Positions 25,842 through 38,458 of a stretch of 64,000 nt of DNA are shown here, one piece after another. Each line of letters begins with the position of its first letter. The stretch's first letter is position 1. The stretch comes from Salvator merianae. Taxonomy: Eukaryota; Chordata; Lepidosauria; Squamata; Teiidae. A model generated the notes under the pieces. It made no database searches. It was not told the origin of the DNA and saw only the letters and a list, made by a program, of their open reading frames with translations. A program made the position numbers and the translations under genes. Location: assembly GCA_003586115.2 (NCBI GenBank), contig QVOM02000042.1:38922898-38986897 (forward strand). The letters are read 5' to 3'.

Positions 25842-27284
25842 TTCAGTGCTATCAAACTGGGTTCAAGAGCAATTGCCAGGAGCCAAACCTACTTAATCAC
25901 ACCTCAAAACACAGTTCATAGCAAAATGTAAACATTTATACATGAAAAATGTTAATGACCAACTAACAGATAAGGTTAGCATAAAGAGTAATCAATCATT
26001 TGAGACAGGGCAAGACAGTAAACAGGGTACTGCTAATTAATATTTGTTTTGCTTCAGTAGTTTGTAGATCTGACTGTACACAAGCAACCCTGTCTCATTC
26101 CTGTCTCATCCAATCAGATCATCAATCTGCTCAAATTCTACCACCTGAGGATAAGCTCTGTCCCACAAATATTTACTCATCTACTCCACAAAAAATTACA
26201 ACCAGTTTTTTGGAATTAGAGCACCTGTTGCATTCCCCGTAGTCTATATGTCCTAAAGCAGGAATCAATTAACATAGTACAAATTACAGTAATGCCAAAC
26301 CAACAAGATTTTACAATTACATGGCTATGAAGTGATCTCCCACAAATATTTATTTTTCCTATAAGGACATGTTACACTACTACCCTTTATCAATTTTATC
26401 CTAGGAAAGCCACCCTGAACTCCTATCAACATTTTTGTTGGAGTGGCAAGTAGACTTCTGCTGTTTTCTGTTTTACAGCTTCTCCTAGGCGAGATGAGAA
26501 AGTGTTGCTCCTGCTACACTCTGGTGACTGAATCCAGTATGTTGATAAAACTTGCAGACACAGCACAGAGAGATAGAGAGAGAGCATAAAGCAGGGGTAA
26601 AGAAGAATTGCTAACTAGTAGCAATTGAATAAGCACTTACCAGTTTATTCAGGTAATTAGCCAGAAGGTGAAACAAACTGATAGGTAACAAATACGTCAT
26701 AAAATGAGTGGGTTTTCAATTCTTTGACTCTAAAAGATGTCAAACATTTTTGTGAGAACAAACTCCTCCCTCCCATTCTTGATACAAGAGCTAGCTTGAA
26801 TTTAGATCTATTAGTAAAGGTATGGTATAGGAGCAATGTGCTTAAATTACATACACTTAATATGTATGTGCACACACCCGTAACATGTATGTGTATATAG
26901 GTACTTATCAGTCCCCCAAATCTCAATTTTCATTAATTTTGAAAATAAATATTAAGACACGAAACTACGCTATCAAGTAAACACTCAGAGGCATTTCACT
27001 GGTTTTGAATCAGGCAAACCTCTTCTTACCACTCTTACTACAGGGATGGGGCATCTGAACCTGGGGAATTATTCCCATTCCTTTTTAAGCCTGCAAGATA
27101 TTTAGGGTACCTACGATAACAACTTTCTTCTCAGTACTGTCTCTCTTCTTCACATTAAATAGAACAACAGCAGATTTACCACAACATCTAAAATGTAAGC
27201 AGGATGCCTCCAAAGGCCATTGCAGGGAGCTGAGAGTAGGTGGAAGTTTTGCCTTTTTCTTCTGCTTGAGAATGCCCAGGAGCA

Positions 27285-27373
27285 ACTGGTGGGCCACTGT
27301 GAGAGACAGGATGTTGGACTAGATGGGTTGTAGCCTGATGCAGGAGAGCTCGTCTTATGTTCTTATGTTCTTA
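27285..27373 (-). repeat. SINE/retroposon fragment with TTATGTTC end
   Basis: On the minus strand this reads gaacataagaacataagacg... followed by a form of the common amniote wording 'catctagtccaacatcctgt' and ctcacagtggcccacc. That combination, with a GAACATAAG repeat at one end, is widespread in reptile genomes as a SINE/retroposon segment. The family name is not certain. A weaker relative (actgtgaaagcaggctgttg, gaccagat) lies near 11065-11110. Confidence 0.65.
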
Positions 27374-28859
27374 AATGCAGGCAATAATCCATGAAAATAC
27401 TTTCACTAACAAACCTGCTTGTTTTCCCTGACAGTGTGTCAGGAATGGAAGTAACCAAGATATGTTCTGAATGGTGCCATAACTCAGTCACAAGGGCAGA
27501 TGGTCTGCTTTTGTGGCAGACTTAGTGTGCTGACAGGGTATAGGTCACCATGGATCCACGTGCAGCCACCATCCCACAGTAAACGTTCCCTAGGACGCTA
27601 TAAAGAGCAAGCCAGAGTAAGCACTCACTCTTCTGGTAGGCATTTTCCTGCCATATCTCCACTGTTCAAGGACACTTACTTGGTCTCCTGTTGTCATCAC
27701 TAGCAGTGCTCAGGGCTGCCATATATGCCTACCACTCGATTTTATAATGATTCCAGGTAATGCTTTAGTTAGAGCACCGCCAGAGAACTACATGTAGACC
27801 CTGCATAGGATCAGCCTATCTCCACTTCTTCGCAATACTGCCTTTCTTTTGATCATTACTATGTTTGCCACATCTGAAATAGCAGCAGAACAACACTACC
27901 AGTCATGTTCAAAACTGCAGCCCGAAGGTACCTGGAGGTTGCTTATGGCACAGGAAGTCTGGTAGGAACAACAAGGAACTATCGAAACAACTGCTGCATG
28001 TGACCCTTCCTCAGACAGATTTAGTAAAAGTGCCATATTATCTATATATACTACACTGAAAACCCATGCAAACTACAGCTAAAATATAATCAGACCTCCT
28101 CACACCTGTGTCCAGATCAAATGCACCTATTCTCTAGCCCTGCCCATGTAATAATCATGTGAAGATCTAACGGAAGTGATTTCAGCCAAAGTAACAGCTC
28201 TGTCCATATGCCCAGTAATTAGGAATGGGTACCTGCAGCTAAAACACCTACACTGCTTTGCATTCACAGACCTTTGTTTGAATACACAATGTGTACAGGC
28301 CCATACCAAGTGTGAAGATGTCAGAAGCAGAGAAGGAAGCTGGCAAAGCAGCCAAACTGTATGCAAATTTATGCAATAATCTGCTGTGGCTATGGATTAT
28401 TGTACTATTTACAAAGTGTTTTTAGAATTATAACCTAAATTAGTGCCATTCTTTTCAAAAACTAATTCCTCAGCAGAAACATGTGATTTACACAAGGGAT
28501 ATTTAAGTTACCAAGCCTTTTAAGTCCATCTGCTGCAGTCTGCACTTCCATTCCAGTCACCTTAATTTCAAAAGTTTAGAAAAATGTGTAAATACCATTT
28601 TCATCTGCGTAACTACATGGAAAACATCACCCAACTTTTCCCTCCGGTGCTCTCGATTTCTAGCTTACAAATACCTTTTCAAACATTGATCTAGCAGCTT
28701 TCCTATATTAGTGAATCTTTTATCCTCATGAGAGTTTGGAGAGCAAGAGAGCAAGAACAGATCAGAACCAGCGATATTATTTCAGAAAACACCGAACAGG
28801 AAGATTGAATTATGAAATTTACAGCACACTGAATGGTGGTTACATCTTTTCAAAAATCT

Positions 28860-29960
28860 AGGACTAAAAATATAGCTGGACATATTTCTCTTCTCTTCTC
28901 ATCAGCGAGTAGGTTGCCTTAATTATCTCATTCTTAGAGCAACACCTAAATTTACATTTTATGAGCTATTCTAAAATCTACCCTGCTTAATAATCTGTGT
29001 CTTCCAAGAAAACACTTGAAAGCGTCTCTCACAATTAAACCCAGCCACAACCTTGTATAAATCAAACTTTTGCTACCATATCAAAACGTTACACTGGGGC
29101 TGCATAACGTTGCCCACATCCTCATTACATGCTACACTAATTACTACCAGCAGATTCAGAATTTTCTGCACATTAGAGGCTTTTAGAGGAGCTATAAAAA
29201 ATTTCAGGCACCATTAATTTAAATTTGTATTGAAATTTCCTTTTGACAGATGGCCAAAAATTACTTATTATTTAGAGCACCAGAGCTGCCTGTTTGCACA
29301 TTAGAAGAGGAAAGGGAAAAATTAAAAGCAAGGAGGAAATTTATGTCACGTTCATTACCTGTTAAATGTTAAGGAGCATTATCTTGCATGAATAAATTAT
29401 TTCATACAAGCTCACAGTCTCCAGCTGCTGGCAACTGGCACGTTCTGGCTGATAAAAACCATCTCAAGTCACACAGCAGACAATCATAAAAAGCCTCTCT
29501 TAACCAGGAGCCACTTAAGAGAGGGCAGATCAATAGAACAAGCTACTAACTGCTACTCTGGGCATCACGGATAACATTTAAGGAAATTAGCAAACTATTT
29601 CACCTTGCAAAGCTGGCAAGAAGCCCTGGCTACTGACACAATCCAACTTGCAACTTGATGGCTGTACAAGGCAAACACTTATCACTGTCCAATAAATCAG
29701 AGCAAAAGAGTTGCACCTTGCATGCTGTCACTCCAGATGCCTACCTAATGACTTAGAAAGAAGCAACCCCAAATAATTGCAGGTGAATTAGTCTCATCTA
29801 CTGAACAATGACACACCTCATTGGTTAATCTCTATGGCCTTTTCTTCAGTCTTTGAGCAATGCCGGCCAGGGTACAAGATCAATTACACACATTCACAGT
29901 TCACACAGGGTTTGTTAACATGCTGCTCTTAGGTTTGTGATTATATTCAAAAGCTCCTGA
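28860..29960. other. Candidate conserved non-coding stretch
   Basis: This 1.1 kb has no recognisable repeat or microsatellite. It is rich in homeodomain-type ATTA/TAAT cores with balanced base composition (for example caccattaatttaaatttgt and ctaattactaccagcagatt). Introns of developmental genes such as TLE4 commonly hold such enhancers. The call rests on appearance only, because I could not compare species. Confidence 0.3.
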
Positions 29961-30117
29961 AGCCATAAATTCTCAGAGTTCCCAGGGAGGGAAAAAAGTA
30001 AAAGCAGCATTTTAGAAAACCTCTTAGAAGTTAGTATTCTAACAGTGTACTCCTACATACAATTCTGTGCAAAAGTACAAAAAAGACAGACAAGGTCAGC
30101 GCAGTATATAAACTGCA

Positions 30118-30340
30118 AGTACCCCACGCCTACGCTGCTTAGGGTCTTCCGGATCATATGCAGGTTTCCAGGCATCTATCATTAGCTGCCTCATACTGGT
30201 TTCAATCCTCCCCTGGTTTGGCTGCTCCATGTAGGCAGCAAAAATAGGGCCACCATAGATGGCTGGAGGCTACAGCATATTGATGAGCCAACAATAGGCT
30301 TTGGTCACATTGTACAGACCCAGAGAGAAAACGATCAATG
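30118..30340 (-). pseudogene. Unrecognised coding-like relic
   Basis: The minus strand reads TLIVFSLGLYNVTKAYCWLI, an internal stop, then PPAIYGGPIFAAYMEQPNQG, RIETSMRQLMIDAWKPAYD and PEDPKQRRRGVLAV before a stop. The balanced amino acid use resembles translated protein more than random AT-rich sequence. The family is unknown. It may belong with another coding-like stretch at 30947-31200. Confidence 0.35.
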
Positions 30341-30946
30341 TTTTGGTACATTCAGGAGGAAGGAATATAGTACTCATTACATGCTTTCTTTTTAAATCAT
30401 ACTCCATCTAGCTCATGAAGATCAGAAATCAACATTTCACATGTTAGGACACATTCTGGTATACGTGGGAAGGCCAGTCATTTTTCTGTCCTCACAAACC
30501 TACTGGAAGGTTCTCAAATGCTCTATAGCATATGGGGTGTGCATGCAAAAAGAGAAACAGCTGCAATTTAATACACAGACTTTCTCAATGGTGGAAATTA
30601 AGACACTACAACATTACTCGCAAACAGAGGTACTGAAATTGTTTTCTCAAGATATCATCAAAGTAGTAACATCAAATATGACAGCCACAAGCCTGTGGGT
30701 TTGGGACAACAGGCACAAACCTTGCCATGTTTGCTTAAGTGGTTTGCAGCAGTGGACTACAAAATGTAGACACTGCACACCATCTAAATAAACTGGGACA
30801 TATAGTGCGCAATACGCTGCCCCACCACATTATTGTATGCCCTCTGCACCTGATCTTACTGTTGTGCACCTTTAGGAAACATATTACACATGTTATACAC
30901 TAAGGCCCTGATCAGATAGGCTACTGAAAGCTATGGTGACCCGCCA

Positions 30947-31200
30947 TTAAAGTAAGAGGTCCTCTTGGGGTCCATCACTCTGGCTCATAATGGCTGCATC
31001 ATCAGAACACTTTATAGTCAAGTAGTGTGATTTACAACCATAACTATGTTCAATTGCTCTGACTCTGTACTGATGCAGGGCATTGGACAGACACTTGATG
31101 AAGCACAGGGTGGAGAGACCACTGCCAAGGTACTTGGAGTACCACACTGTCCCCTTCTTGTGCCTCTGCAAAGCGTGTTCGACAGCCAGATATACTCATG
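30947..31200 (-). pseudogene. Weak coding-like stretch, family unknown
   Basis: The minus strand is open through QRHKKGTVWYSKYLGSGLST, LCFIKCLSNALHQYRVRAIE and CSDDAAIMSQSDGPQEDLLL. It lies about 600 bp upstream (same strand) of the relic at 30118-30340. A second frame is also open, so part of this may be chance. No family is recognised. Confidence 0.2.
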
Positions 31201-31532
31201 TGACTCATGAATGTGGAAATCTGTCACTTTAACAAGGCTGTGTGATCATGGTGTAAGATGACATGCTCAGATGAAAACAGAAATGTAAAAGCAATAGTAA
31301 CAGTATAAGAAAATGTATTCTCATCCATAAAAACTAACTATCACTAATGCTTTCTAAAAGTTTAGATCATGTTAGAACTTCCTAAAATCGCATAACCGTC
31401 TGAAATTCCAGTGTTTGCCCCACCACAGAGAAAACCTTGTTCCTAATAATCGCAAACCTAACTTTTGACAGCCATGGAATTTGAAGAAGATACTTGCCAT
31501 ATAAATTGAATGAGTGAAAAAGTATAGGTATT

Positions 31533-31800
31533 GGTGTGTGTGTGTGTGTGTGTGTTTATTTATTTATTTATTTATACATTTGCATTTTTATCCCACCCTA
31601 TACTGAAAATCTCAGGGTGGGTTACAACCATAAAAACAAAATATACAATGAACACACTAAAAACAATAACAGTACATGAAAGTGGGGAGGGGAAGCTGTT
31701 TCCTAGAGCAAAGGTCACAGAAAATACACACGCATATATATCGCAGGACATCAAAGTGGCACATCTGTACCCAAATGTTAGTGGAAAAGAAGTATTTCAG
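31533..31800 (-). repeat. (GT)n plus reverse-oriented retroposon tail
   Basis: A (GT)11 run at 31533-31555 is followed by (TTTA)n at 31556-31575. Then comes the tail wording in reverse, cattttta tcccaccctat and ctcagggtgggttacaacc. The similarity to the family extends to aaaggtcacagaaaa near 31710. Confidence 0.65.
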
Positions 31801-32775
31801 AAGCTACATGAATATATGGAGACTTTGCTAAAGGGTGAAAAGAATTGTTTTTCTGAAGCCTAAAGATTTTTATTTTATTTTTTAAAATAATGAGGTGTGG
31901 TAAAGAAAAACTAAATTTGCTATGGATCTAATACTTTGTAATAAGAAATGATATAGTAGGTTGTCTTCTTTAAAACACATAATAAAAATGTATTAATTCA
32001 TCAGTTTCCAGATGATCTTACTTTAGGCAGCCCTAGTACTGTAGGATAGCAGTGTGCATATGTCATGCAATAAACAAAAGAGAGAGAAACACATTCATAG
32101 CTCAACCCTCTGTTTTTAAGACAGTAAATTTCTATTCTTTATCCTTATGAAAAGTAAGCCATATGCAAATTGATTTAGTACTGATTCCTTCAATTTCCAG
32201 AAAGTCAGTTCTACTTCTATTGCCACACACAATGAAAACTAATCTAGGAAACTGACAGTTCATGTCAGTTTGCAGCTGTTAAGAACCCTGAGGGTAGCTG
32301 TGAAACTGACAAGAACAAGGTCAACTTCACTCCATTGCGTTGTGACAAAGCTGTGAACAACACCAGCAGTAGATGGGGATAAGGTTCAGAGGGCAAGCCC
32401 CCTCATATTTCTGAAAGAGGGAGGGATGGTTTTTAACACAAAACCCTTTATTCATCATCAAAAGAAGGTTTCAGGTTTGCAAGTTTGTGCCTACCTTGCT
32501 ACAACAGCTTATTGTGGATGGTGAATTCCACCTCCAAGACTGACTGACTTTGTAGGCATACCTACAGGTCTAACCCAAGGTAACATCAAAAGTAACTTAT
32601 GTTTTTATCTTGTGTGTTTAATTAGGAAAAATAGCACACAGTGAAATCTACTCTTCTACATAGAAAAAATAATATATATTGATTGGATGCCTGAAGTCAC
32701 TCAAATACTTTTCTTGAGCAAAGGCTTCTGAGATGAAAAAAATTACCTTCAAACTCTTTAGAAGAGAAATGTTGT

Positions 32776-32820
32776 AATAAATAAATAAATGCATACATAA
32801 ATAAATAAATAGATAAATGT
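32776..32820. repeat. (AAAT)n tract
   Basis: Imperfect AAAT units with GCAT and GATA interruptions. It may be the A-rich tail of a lost retroposon. Confidence 0.8.
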
Positions 32821-32870
32821 TTAAATAGCCAAATATTTTAGATTGAAGAGGAAAAGTTGAGATTCTCTCA

Positions 32871-32987
32871 GGCTGCATCCAAACAATGCTTACTTATTCC
32901 ACTATATTTGGATATTCTGGAATAAAGCATGGATATTCCAGAATATCCAGTTATAGTGGAATAAGTAAGTGATATCTGGATGCAACC
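32871..32987. mobile_element. Palindromic MITE, family P, copy B
   Basis: The termini are GGCTGCATCC and, inverted, GGTTGCATCC. The 117-bp element is flanked by the direct repeat TCA (32868-32870 and 32988-32990). The interior shares cttacttattccactatatt and the gcatggatattcc apex with the other copies. It is the shortest copy and appears to have a trimmed apex. Confidence 0.87.
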
Positions 32988-35900
32988 TCAGGCACAGAGA
33001 GAGGCCTGGGCTTCTGAGACGCCTAGTGATATCATGCATTCTGCAATGTTACAATTAACAATCATCTAAAATCTGAGGTTCCCAAGATCAAATTGCCTTC
33101 TTGACCACCTCACTAGCTGGAACCGTTTCCACACAATACTGCAATACAATTTTCAACTTCCCTGGTGATTCCTGATGATGACTGAAGCTGACTGGACATG
33201 GAATATAACATCTCAAACACTCTGGGATTCACCATTCCAACTCTACATGTTATCTTCCTGATTCTATATGCCCACAGTCTCCATAGCTGAAGTCCTAATA
33301 AAGTTTTAAGAAATCTTCAGAAAGCAATGCAAGATATTTTGTGAAGATAAAAAGAACAGAGTATCACTATTCCTGATCTTCCTAGAATCAGACGCAAAGT
33401 TGGAGCATGGAATATTTTATTTTTCTTCTCTTATGCTACTAACCTCAGGAAAGATGTTGAGATTTACACCCGACCTGGGATGCAATTCGGATATGTTATA
33501 AATGTATCCCTAGACAAGGTCAAATATCCAGGATTATTTTTAGCAAGTTTGGGGCTAAAAATCAATTAATTTTGCTAGGCTAACCAAAGACATCTATCCT
33601 TGCCCTGAAAGTCAAAAGATAGGCATGGGCATGATGACCAAATGCTCTGATCTGGTGAAGAACTAAAGAGCTAGCTGCTTCACTAACTTATACACAAGCT
33701 GCTACACTTGTTCTTGAGCTTTGAGCCACACACGTACCCGCCAACACAGTCAAGACAGACACAATTTCTGTTCTTAGTTTGCCGGTCATGGCATTACATC
33801 GGAATTCCCCACTTCCTCCTCCCCACCCCCTGCAGAGAGACATTTGTGCCAAGAGAGGTTGGGCTTGGAGCTGTGGCTTCATAGCAACCAGGCATGACAT
33901 AGTACAGTGCACACTAAGTCCCAGCACTTTCATCCAGGTGAAAAATACAGTGGCACTCTGGAGCATGAAAACTTCTAGAAGAAAGGCCTGAGAGGAAGGA
34001 AAGAGAGTTGCAGTGCCAGGTGGCGTTGATTGTGCGGGAGAAGATCGCTAAGGAAGAACTGCCAACATGAGACAGGGAGCAAGAGCAAGCAAGGGAACTG
34101 GATTTGTTCCTTTCTTCTGCTTTCCTTCTTTGACTCCCACAGCTAATGATGAGGAACTTCCCTTCCCTTCCTGTCCTCCCCTTTTCATTCCTTGCTTCAT
34201 TCCGTTCAGTCTGAGGAAACCCTTCTCAAGGCTGGAGGTGGCTTCTAAGATATGAGGAAGTGGTGTGAATGTCAGGAGGGAGGAGGCACTTGCAACAGGT
34301 CTGTGAGGTGTTTTCATCCTTCCCTTCTTCCAAAGAGCTCAGAGCACTAGGAGGATGCCATCATTCTCTCCTCCATAATATAGATATCTGGAAGAAAGCT
34401 CTTGTCAGGTGGTGTTGAGCTGCAGTCTACATCTCAAGGAACCAACCAGACTGTACCATATGACTTGACAGTCTTGAGGATTACTAGGAGGAATAGTGTC
34501 TATTCATCTCTCTCTCCAATATATGAACAAAAATGAAATAGTGTGTGTGCCTTAAAGGCCATCACATTTTGCAAAGGCATGAAGCTTTCTGATGAGTAAT
34601 CCTTAAGAGGTTATACTATAATAAAAATAATTACACTTCTAATGGGCTATTTGTTGTGCTTGCTGCATCAAATTACCACAGCTTCTGGAAATGCATAAGT
34701 ACAGATGTCTGAAGGTGGAAAACAAGTGTGTTAAGAGAGAACGGGACCTAACTTTCCCTGTAATCAGAAAGGGTAGGATCAATCCATAACCAAGACTTTT
34801 AGAAATATGACTAAATGCTTCAGAATTCCAGAAGGGTCTATTTATAGGACTACACTTTCACATACTTGCAGAATTAATTCCATTCTTTGGATGCCTTGTT
34901 TTGCTGGACCTATGTGAGGATCACCTCTTTAGAGGCACAATTACAGAATTTCATGAGAGCATGAAATCACGTCCAGTCCCTTAGACAAGAACTTGCATAT
35001 TTTCAGAACATCTTCCATCTAAATAATGATCAGATTGGACCTTTCTTACCTTCTGATATTAGATGGTTACTTTGATTTGTTGCAATCTACTTGCTGTGTA
35101 GATAATGCCTGCTTTACAGGGTTGGTCTGGGGATAAACACTTCGTTCAACAAAACTTTTTAACTCAAATAATTTTGTTGTGCTAAGGATAATAATCTGTT
35201 TTCTTAGTTTTATCAAGAATCAAAATAGAATAGTATTGTGTCATACCAACCATCACTACACTTTTGTTGGAAGCATACCTATTTCACGAAGCATTAAACT
35301 CACAATAATTATGCACAGTCCCTCTTGCCTATTAGATCAGCTTTAATATTTGTCTATAGTGTACAAATCCAAATGTGTGACTGGAGGACCTTGTTAGAAA
35401 GACATTTGCTTGACAATGGATTGGGTGCTCACATTTAGGCTGTTTTTCAAATCCAAAGCTCTGAAAGGCCATGCTTTGGTACAGCTAATTTGTGTTAAAA
35501 TACCAAAAAGCCTCTAGGCACCATCACTAATTCCAACGAAAACATTCATTACTAGGCTCAAATTATGGGAGTCACTCCAGACAACCATTTAACAGATGGG
35601 AGACAAGTCTACAGTGTATTCCCCTCTGCCATAACAACTTCTACAAAGCTTCTAATTGGAATATAGTGCTTATTCGGATTTGGAGAAGCCCAGAAAGATC
35701 ATGTGTTTCCTTCCTTAAAATGCTAAACTTTTTTTAAAGAAAGAAGCTTGAATATACCAGTTTATTCATCCCAGAAAAAAAAAAATCTACCTTGCACAAG
35801 CTGGATCAGATTCTAAGAAATCAGCCAACCAGGCAAATGCACTTTTTAAAAAAAGATACTTACTGACGGATAGGCTGCCCAACAGATAATGGAATTTATA

Positions 35901-36043
35901 ATTTTATAATATCAGCTTGTCTTTATATGGAGTTTTCAAAATAGCCTATCAAACATTGTACTAATCAATACTGCTATTACATCTAGCAAGAATGACTGCA
36001 GTTCCTTTAAGCTTCTTCTTCCATCTGTGAAATACAGTCTTAC

Positions 36044-36060
36044 CTTTATGGAGTCTCTGT
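36044..36060 (-). CDS. TLE4: TLE4 17-nt microexon (exon 8 by homology), GP/CcN junction
   Basis: The sense sequence is tgcatgaag|ACAGAGACTCCATAAAG|gtaagactg. Joined to the single G left over from the upstream exon, the 17 nt give six codons, DRDSIK, which follow DNDHQR in TLE4. The exon leaves in phase 0, so the following exon should begin SSSVSPS. The acceptor has a weak polypyrimidine tract with a purine (gaag) at the splice site; the donor gtaag is strong. Skipping this exon would shift the frame, so it is probably constitutive. The exon is too short for ordinary ORF finders and was identified from the TLE4 protein order and the two splice sites. Confidence 0.93.
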
Positions 36061-36336
36061 CTTCATGCAGAAAAGCAGTATCAACAGCAGATAGCAGCAG
36101 ATAGAAACAAAAGAAACAGAAATGTCAGTTAGTTTATTTCCAATTACATATTTTTCTAGGCACTCTTACAAAGCCACAGCATCGCATTAACCAAGTGCAA
36201 TCTTTTCTGCAGACTTAAATATTATACAGTGAACTTTATAAATCTGAACCTAGCAGGATAACAGAGTAGCAATACATGCTGTTAATAACAATAAAGGGAA
36301 TCTCTGACATAGGAAAGAGTTAATTTTTCACTCCAG

Positions 36337-36385
<49 letters not shown>

Positions 36386-38253
36386 AATGGGAACACTGTG
36401 CACAGTTCTAAAGCAGCACATCTCACCATCACCTCTCAGCAATATGGCTTACTTGTGACTCTAAAATGCAATGAGGGCAATCTTCTGACACTATTCCCAT
36501 ATATCTTCAAAAGCAGTGGTGTGTACCAAGTATTTGCCAATGGCCAAATGGGGGGTGTTCTAGAAGAGGACAGATTCTCACCATCCTCAGGAGGAAGACC
36601 AAGCCTCCTCGTTTAGGGGGACTTGAAACAATCCACATGCAAAAGAAACACAGGAAACTTGGGAGAGGAAGGAAAAAGAAAAGCAAAAATGAAGTTCTGT
36701 TCTCATCCTTCTCTTCTCTCACACTCTTTAGGCTAGAAATCATCCAAAAGAGGAGACTAGGGTTAGGCAGTACTATTTATGCTGCTTTCTCACTCCTCCC
36801 CAAAAGCAAGTCTGCAGGGAAGTTCCCAGCAGGTGAAAATTCAGTGTGAATTGTGCCACCTCATCCTAATCTGGCTCATCCCTGGGTAGACACTTCCTGC
36901 TCCTTATTTCACTCCACAGAGATAATTCCATCTCCAGAAGAACAATTTTGGGATGTCTGTGGCAGAGAGGCATAGTGGCACCCTGTCTCAAGGACACCTT
37001 CAAAACGATCTCAGTGCACCATCTAGAAGATACCTCAAATATAATACTATATCTGTGACACACATGGTCAAAGCTTACTTTAACTCCACTGTCATACATT
37101 TAAGAAGTCTGGAAGCTTCAGCTTTCCAGTGAGGACTATCCACTAGTTCCTGTGATATCTGAATCAAATGAGCTATAGTTATATAATAAGTTGAAATTAA
37201 ATAGTATCTACCTGTACCCCCAAAATCAGTCTTGTTAACTAAAGATGTTTAGGATGAAAGTTTAGATGTTACAGAGTACTGCTTAAAATAAAAAAATCTG
37301 GGAAGTGTGAAATCCCAAATTTGATTGAAGCTGATGTCTGCAATGTTAAACCAAGATGTAGGACCACGCCAGAGTTCCATGCAATTTGACGGTACATGGA
37401 TGTTGATGTAGTCCAACCCTTTATTTAAAATATGATGCACAGCATAAGATGCAATCACAGTGTCACTGGCAGATGGCTGTATTACTTCTTTCCCTATTGT
37501 TTTTTCATCAAACAGCACTTATCATTAGGTGTGTTAATCCAATATTTGGGCGAACCCCAATTCCGTTTGATTATCAGTTACGTGTATTTAAGCCACGTTC
37601 TTTAAAGCAAACACTTTGCTCTGCCATTTATGTGGCAGTCCTTCAGATAGTTGAAAACTGCTGAAGGTCCCCCCCTGATGTTTTAGAAAGCAACACAAGC
37701 AGACAGACTGCTTGCATAGAGCTTGCTGTAGTGAAAAAGGTTACTAATCCTCCACAGCAACACAAAACTTCTGAAGGTCCCCCATTCATTGCTTGGGGTG
37801 ATAGTAGAGGTGAGCATCTGGAACGGACATGGGGGCACATCCTAGGAAATCACTTGACATCTTTGAGGTTAGGAAAAGCACTGACAAATGTTACTTTTTT
37901 GCATTAGGCATTTGAACTTCATTTGCTACTGCCTGGGTGACTTCAAAGGCATCGGCAGAATTCTGGTAAGTCCTTGAACCTCTGCGCTCATATGCTAGCC
38001 ACCACTGCTGGGGAGAGGGATAAAAGCAATCAGATGGGATGGGGCTCACAGGATGTCCTTGACTAGACCCATGGACCCCCAAACACTGGCAGTGTCTGTA
38101 AGGGAAGAAGAAGATAAGAAGGAGAGGGAAAAATCTGAAACTTTTGCTCTTGGGCACGCAGGAAACCTTTTGCTGCCTAGGCCCTTTTCCACAGAGAGGA
38201 TGACTGCATGTTCACGTAACTTCTTTCCCTCAAGCCAGTGAAAATTCTCCTAC
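36061..38253 (-). other. TLE4: TLE4 intron 7 (2.2 kb)
   Basis: This intron lies between the donor G|gtaggag at 38253 and the microexon acceptor at 36061. On the sense strand it carries a 44-nt (CT) tract at 36339-36382 and five TGC triplets within the last 40 nt before the microexon. Two copies of a ctgaaggtccccc motif lie about 110 bp apart (37661 and 37773). No other feature was recognised. Confidence 0.85.
36339..36382. repeat. (AG)22 microsatellite, CT tract on the TLE4 sense strand
   Basis: Forty-four nucleotides of uninterrupted AG on the plus strand read as (CT)22 in the TLE4 pre-mRNA. The tract lies about 280 nt upstream of the 17-nt microexon acceptor at 36060. Confidence 0.97.
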
Positions 38254-38458
38254 CTCTTTGGTGATCATTATCATGATGTTTTTTTTCATCTTTGATTGGC
38301 AGATGGGACTGCCCCCCAAGGGCACTCGATAAGGCTAAGAGGCCAGCACTGCTGCCAATTGGTGGGATGGCTGGTGGCTGTAGTCCTGAAGGATGTGGAG
38401 TGAGAGGCACTGGGAGACCATGTCCATGTGATAAATGCTGGGCCTGGAGTTGCTGCTG
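38254..38458 (-). CDS. TLE4: TLE4 coding exon (exon 7 by homology), GP domain
   Basis: This 205-nt exon encodes 68 residues plus one base, from [14 protein letters not shown] through [19 protein letters not shown] and [13 protein letters not shown] to DNDHQR. It matches TLE4 almost residue for residue. IPPIGSSAG and [12 protein letters not shown] separate it from TLE1 (IPPLGGSAS, DDKKHHDAEHHR). It covers the end of the Q domain and the glycine/proline-rich GP region, which in this family is linked to nuclear import and histone deacetylase recruitment. The sense acceptor is tttttcacag followed by cagcagcaa, a tandem NAGNAG site: starting at 38458 gives QQQLQ, and starting at 38455 gives QQLQ. 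The donor is G|gtaggag. The exon enters in phase 0 and leaves in phase 1. Confidence 0.98.

Larger units (their letters stand above)
1..36043 (-). other. TLE4: TLE4 intron 8, 5' part (at least 36 kb)
   Basis: This is everything downstream (sense) of the donor gtaagact at 36043. The next TLE4 exon, expected to begin SSSVSPSASF, was not found by eye, so the intron probably continues past position 1. It holds the Tc1 element, several MITEs, retroposon tails and microsatellites listed separately. Stretches with nothing I can name are 1-2630, 3360-4210, 4290-6230, 6360-8380, 9420-10030, 10240-15200, 15340-16780, 25850-27270, 31870-32760 and 32990-36040. Confidence 0.75.

Noticed and set aside
37891..38157. 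Minus-strand words RGSRTYQNSADAFE resembling TLE4 HRNSADYSSE
   Set aside because: The similarity is only a few residues, the flanks do not match, and the TLE4 order requires the DRDSIK microexon (36044) first.
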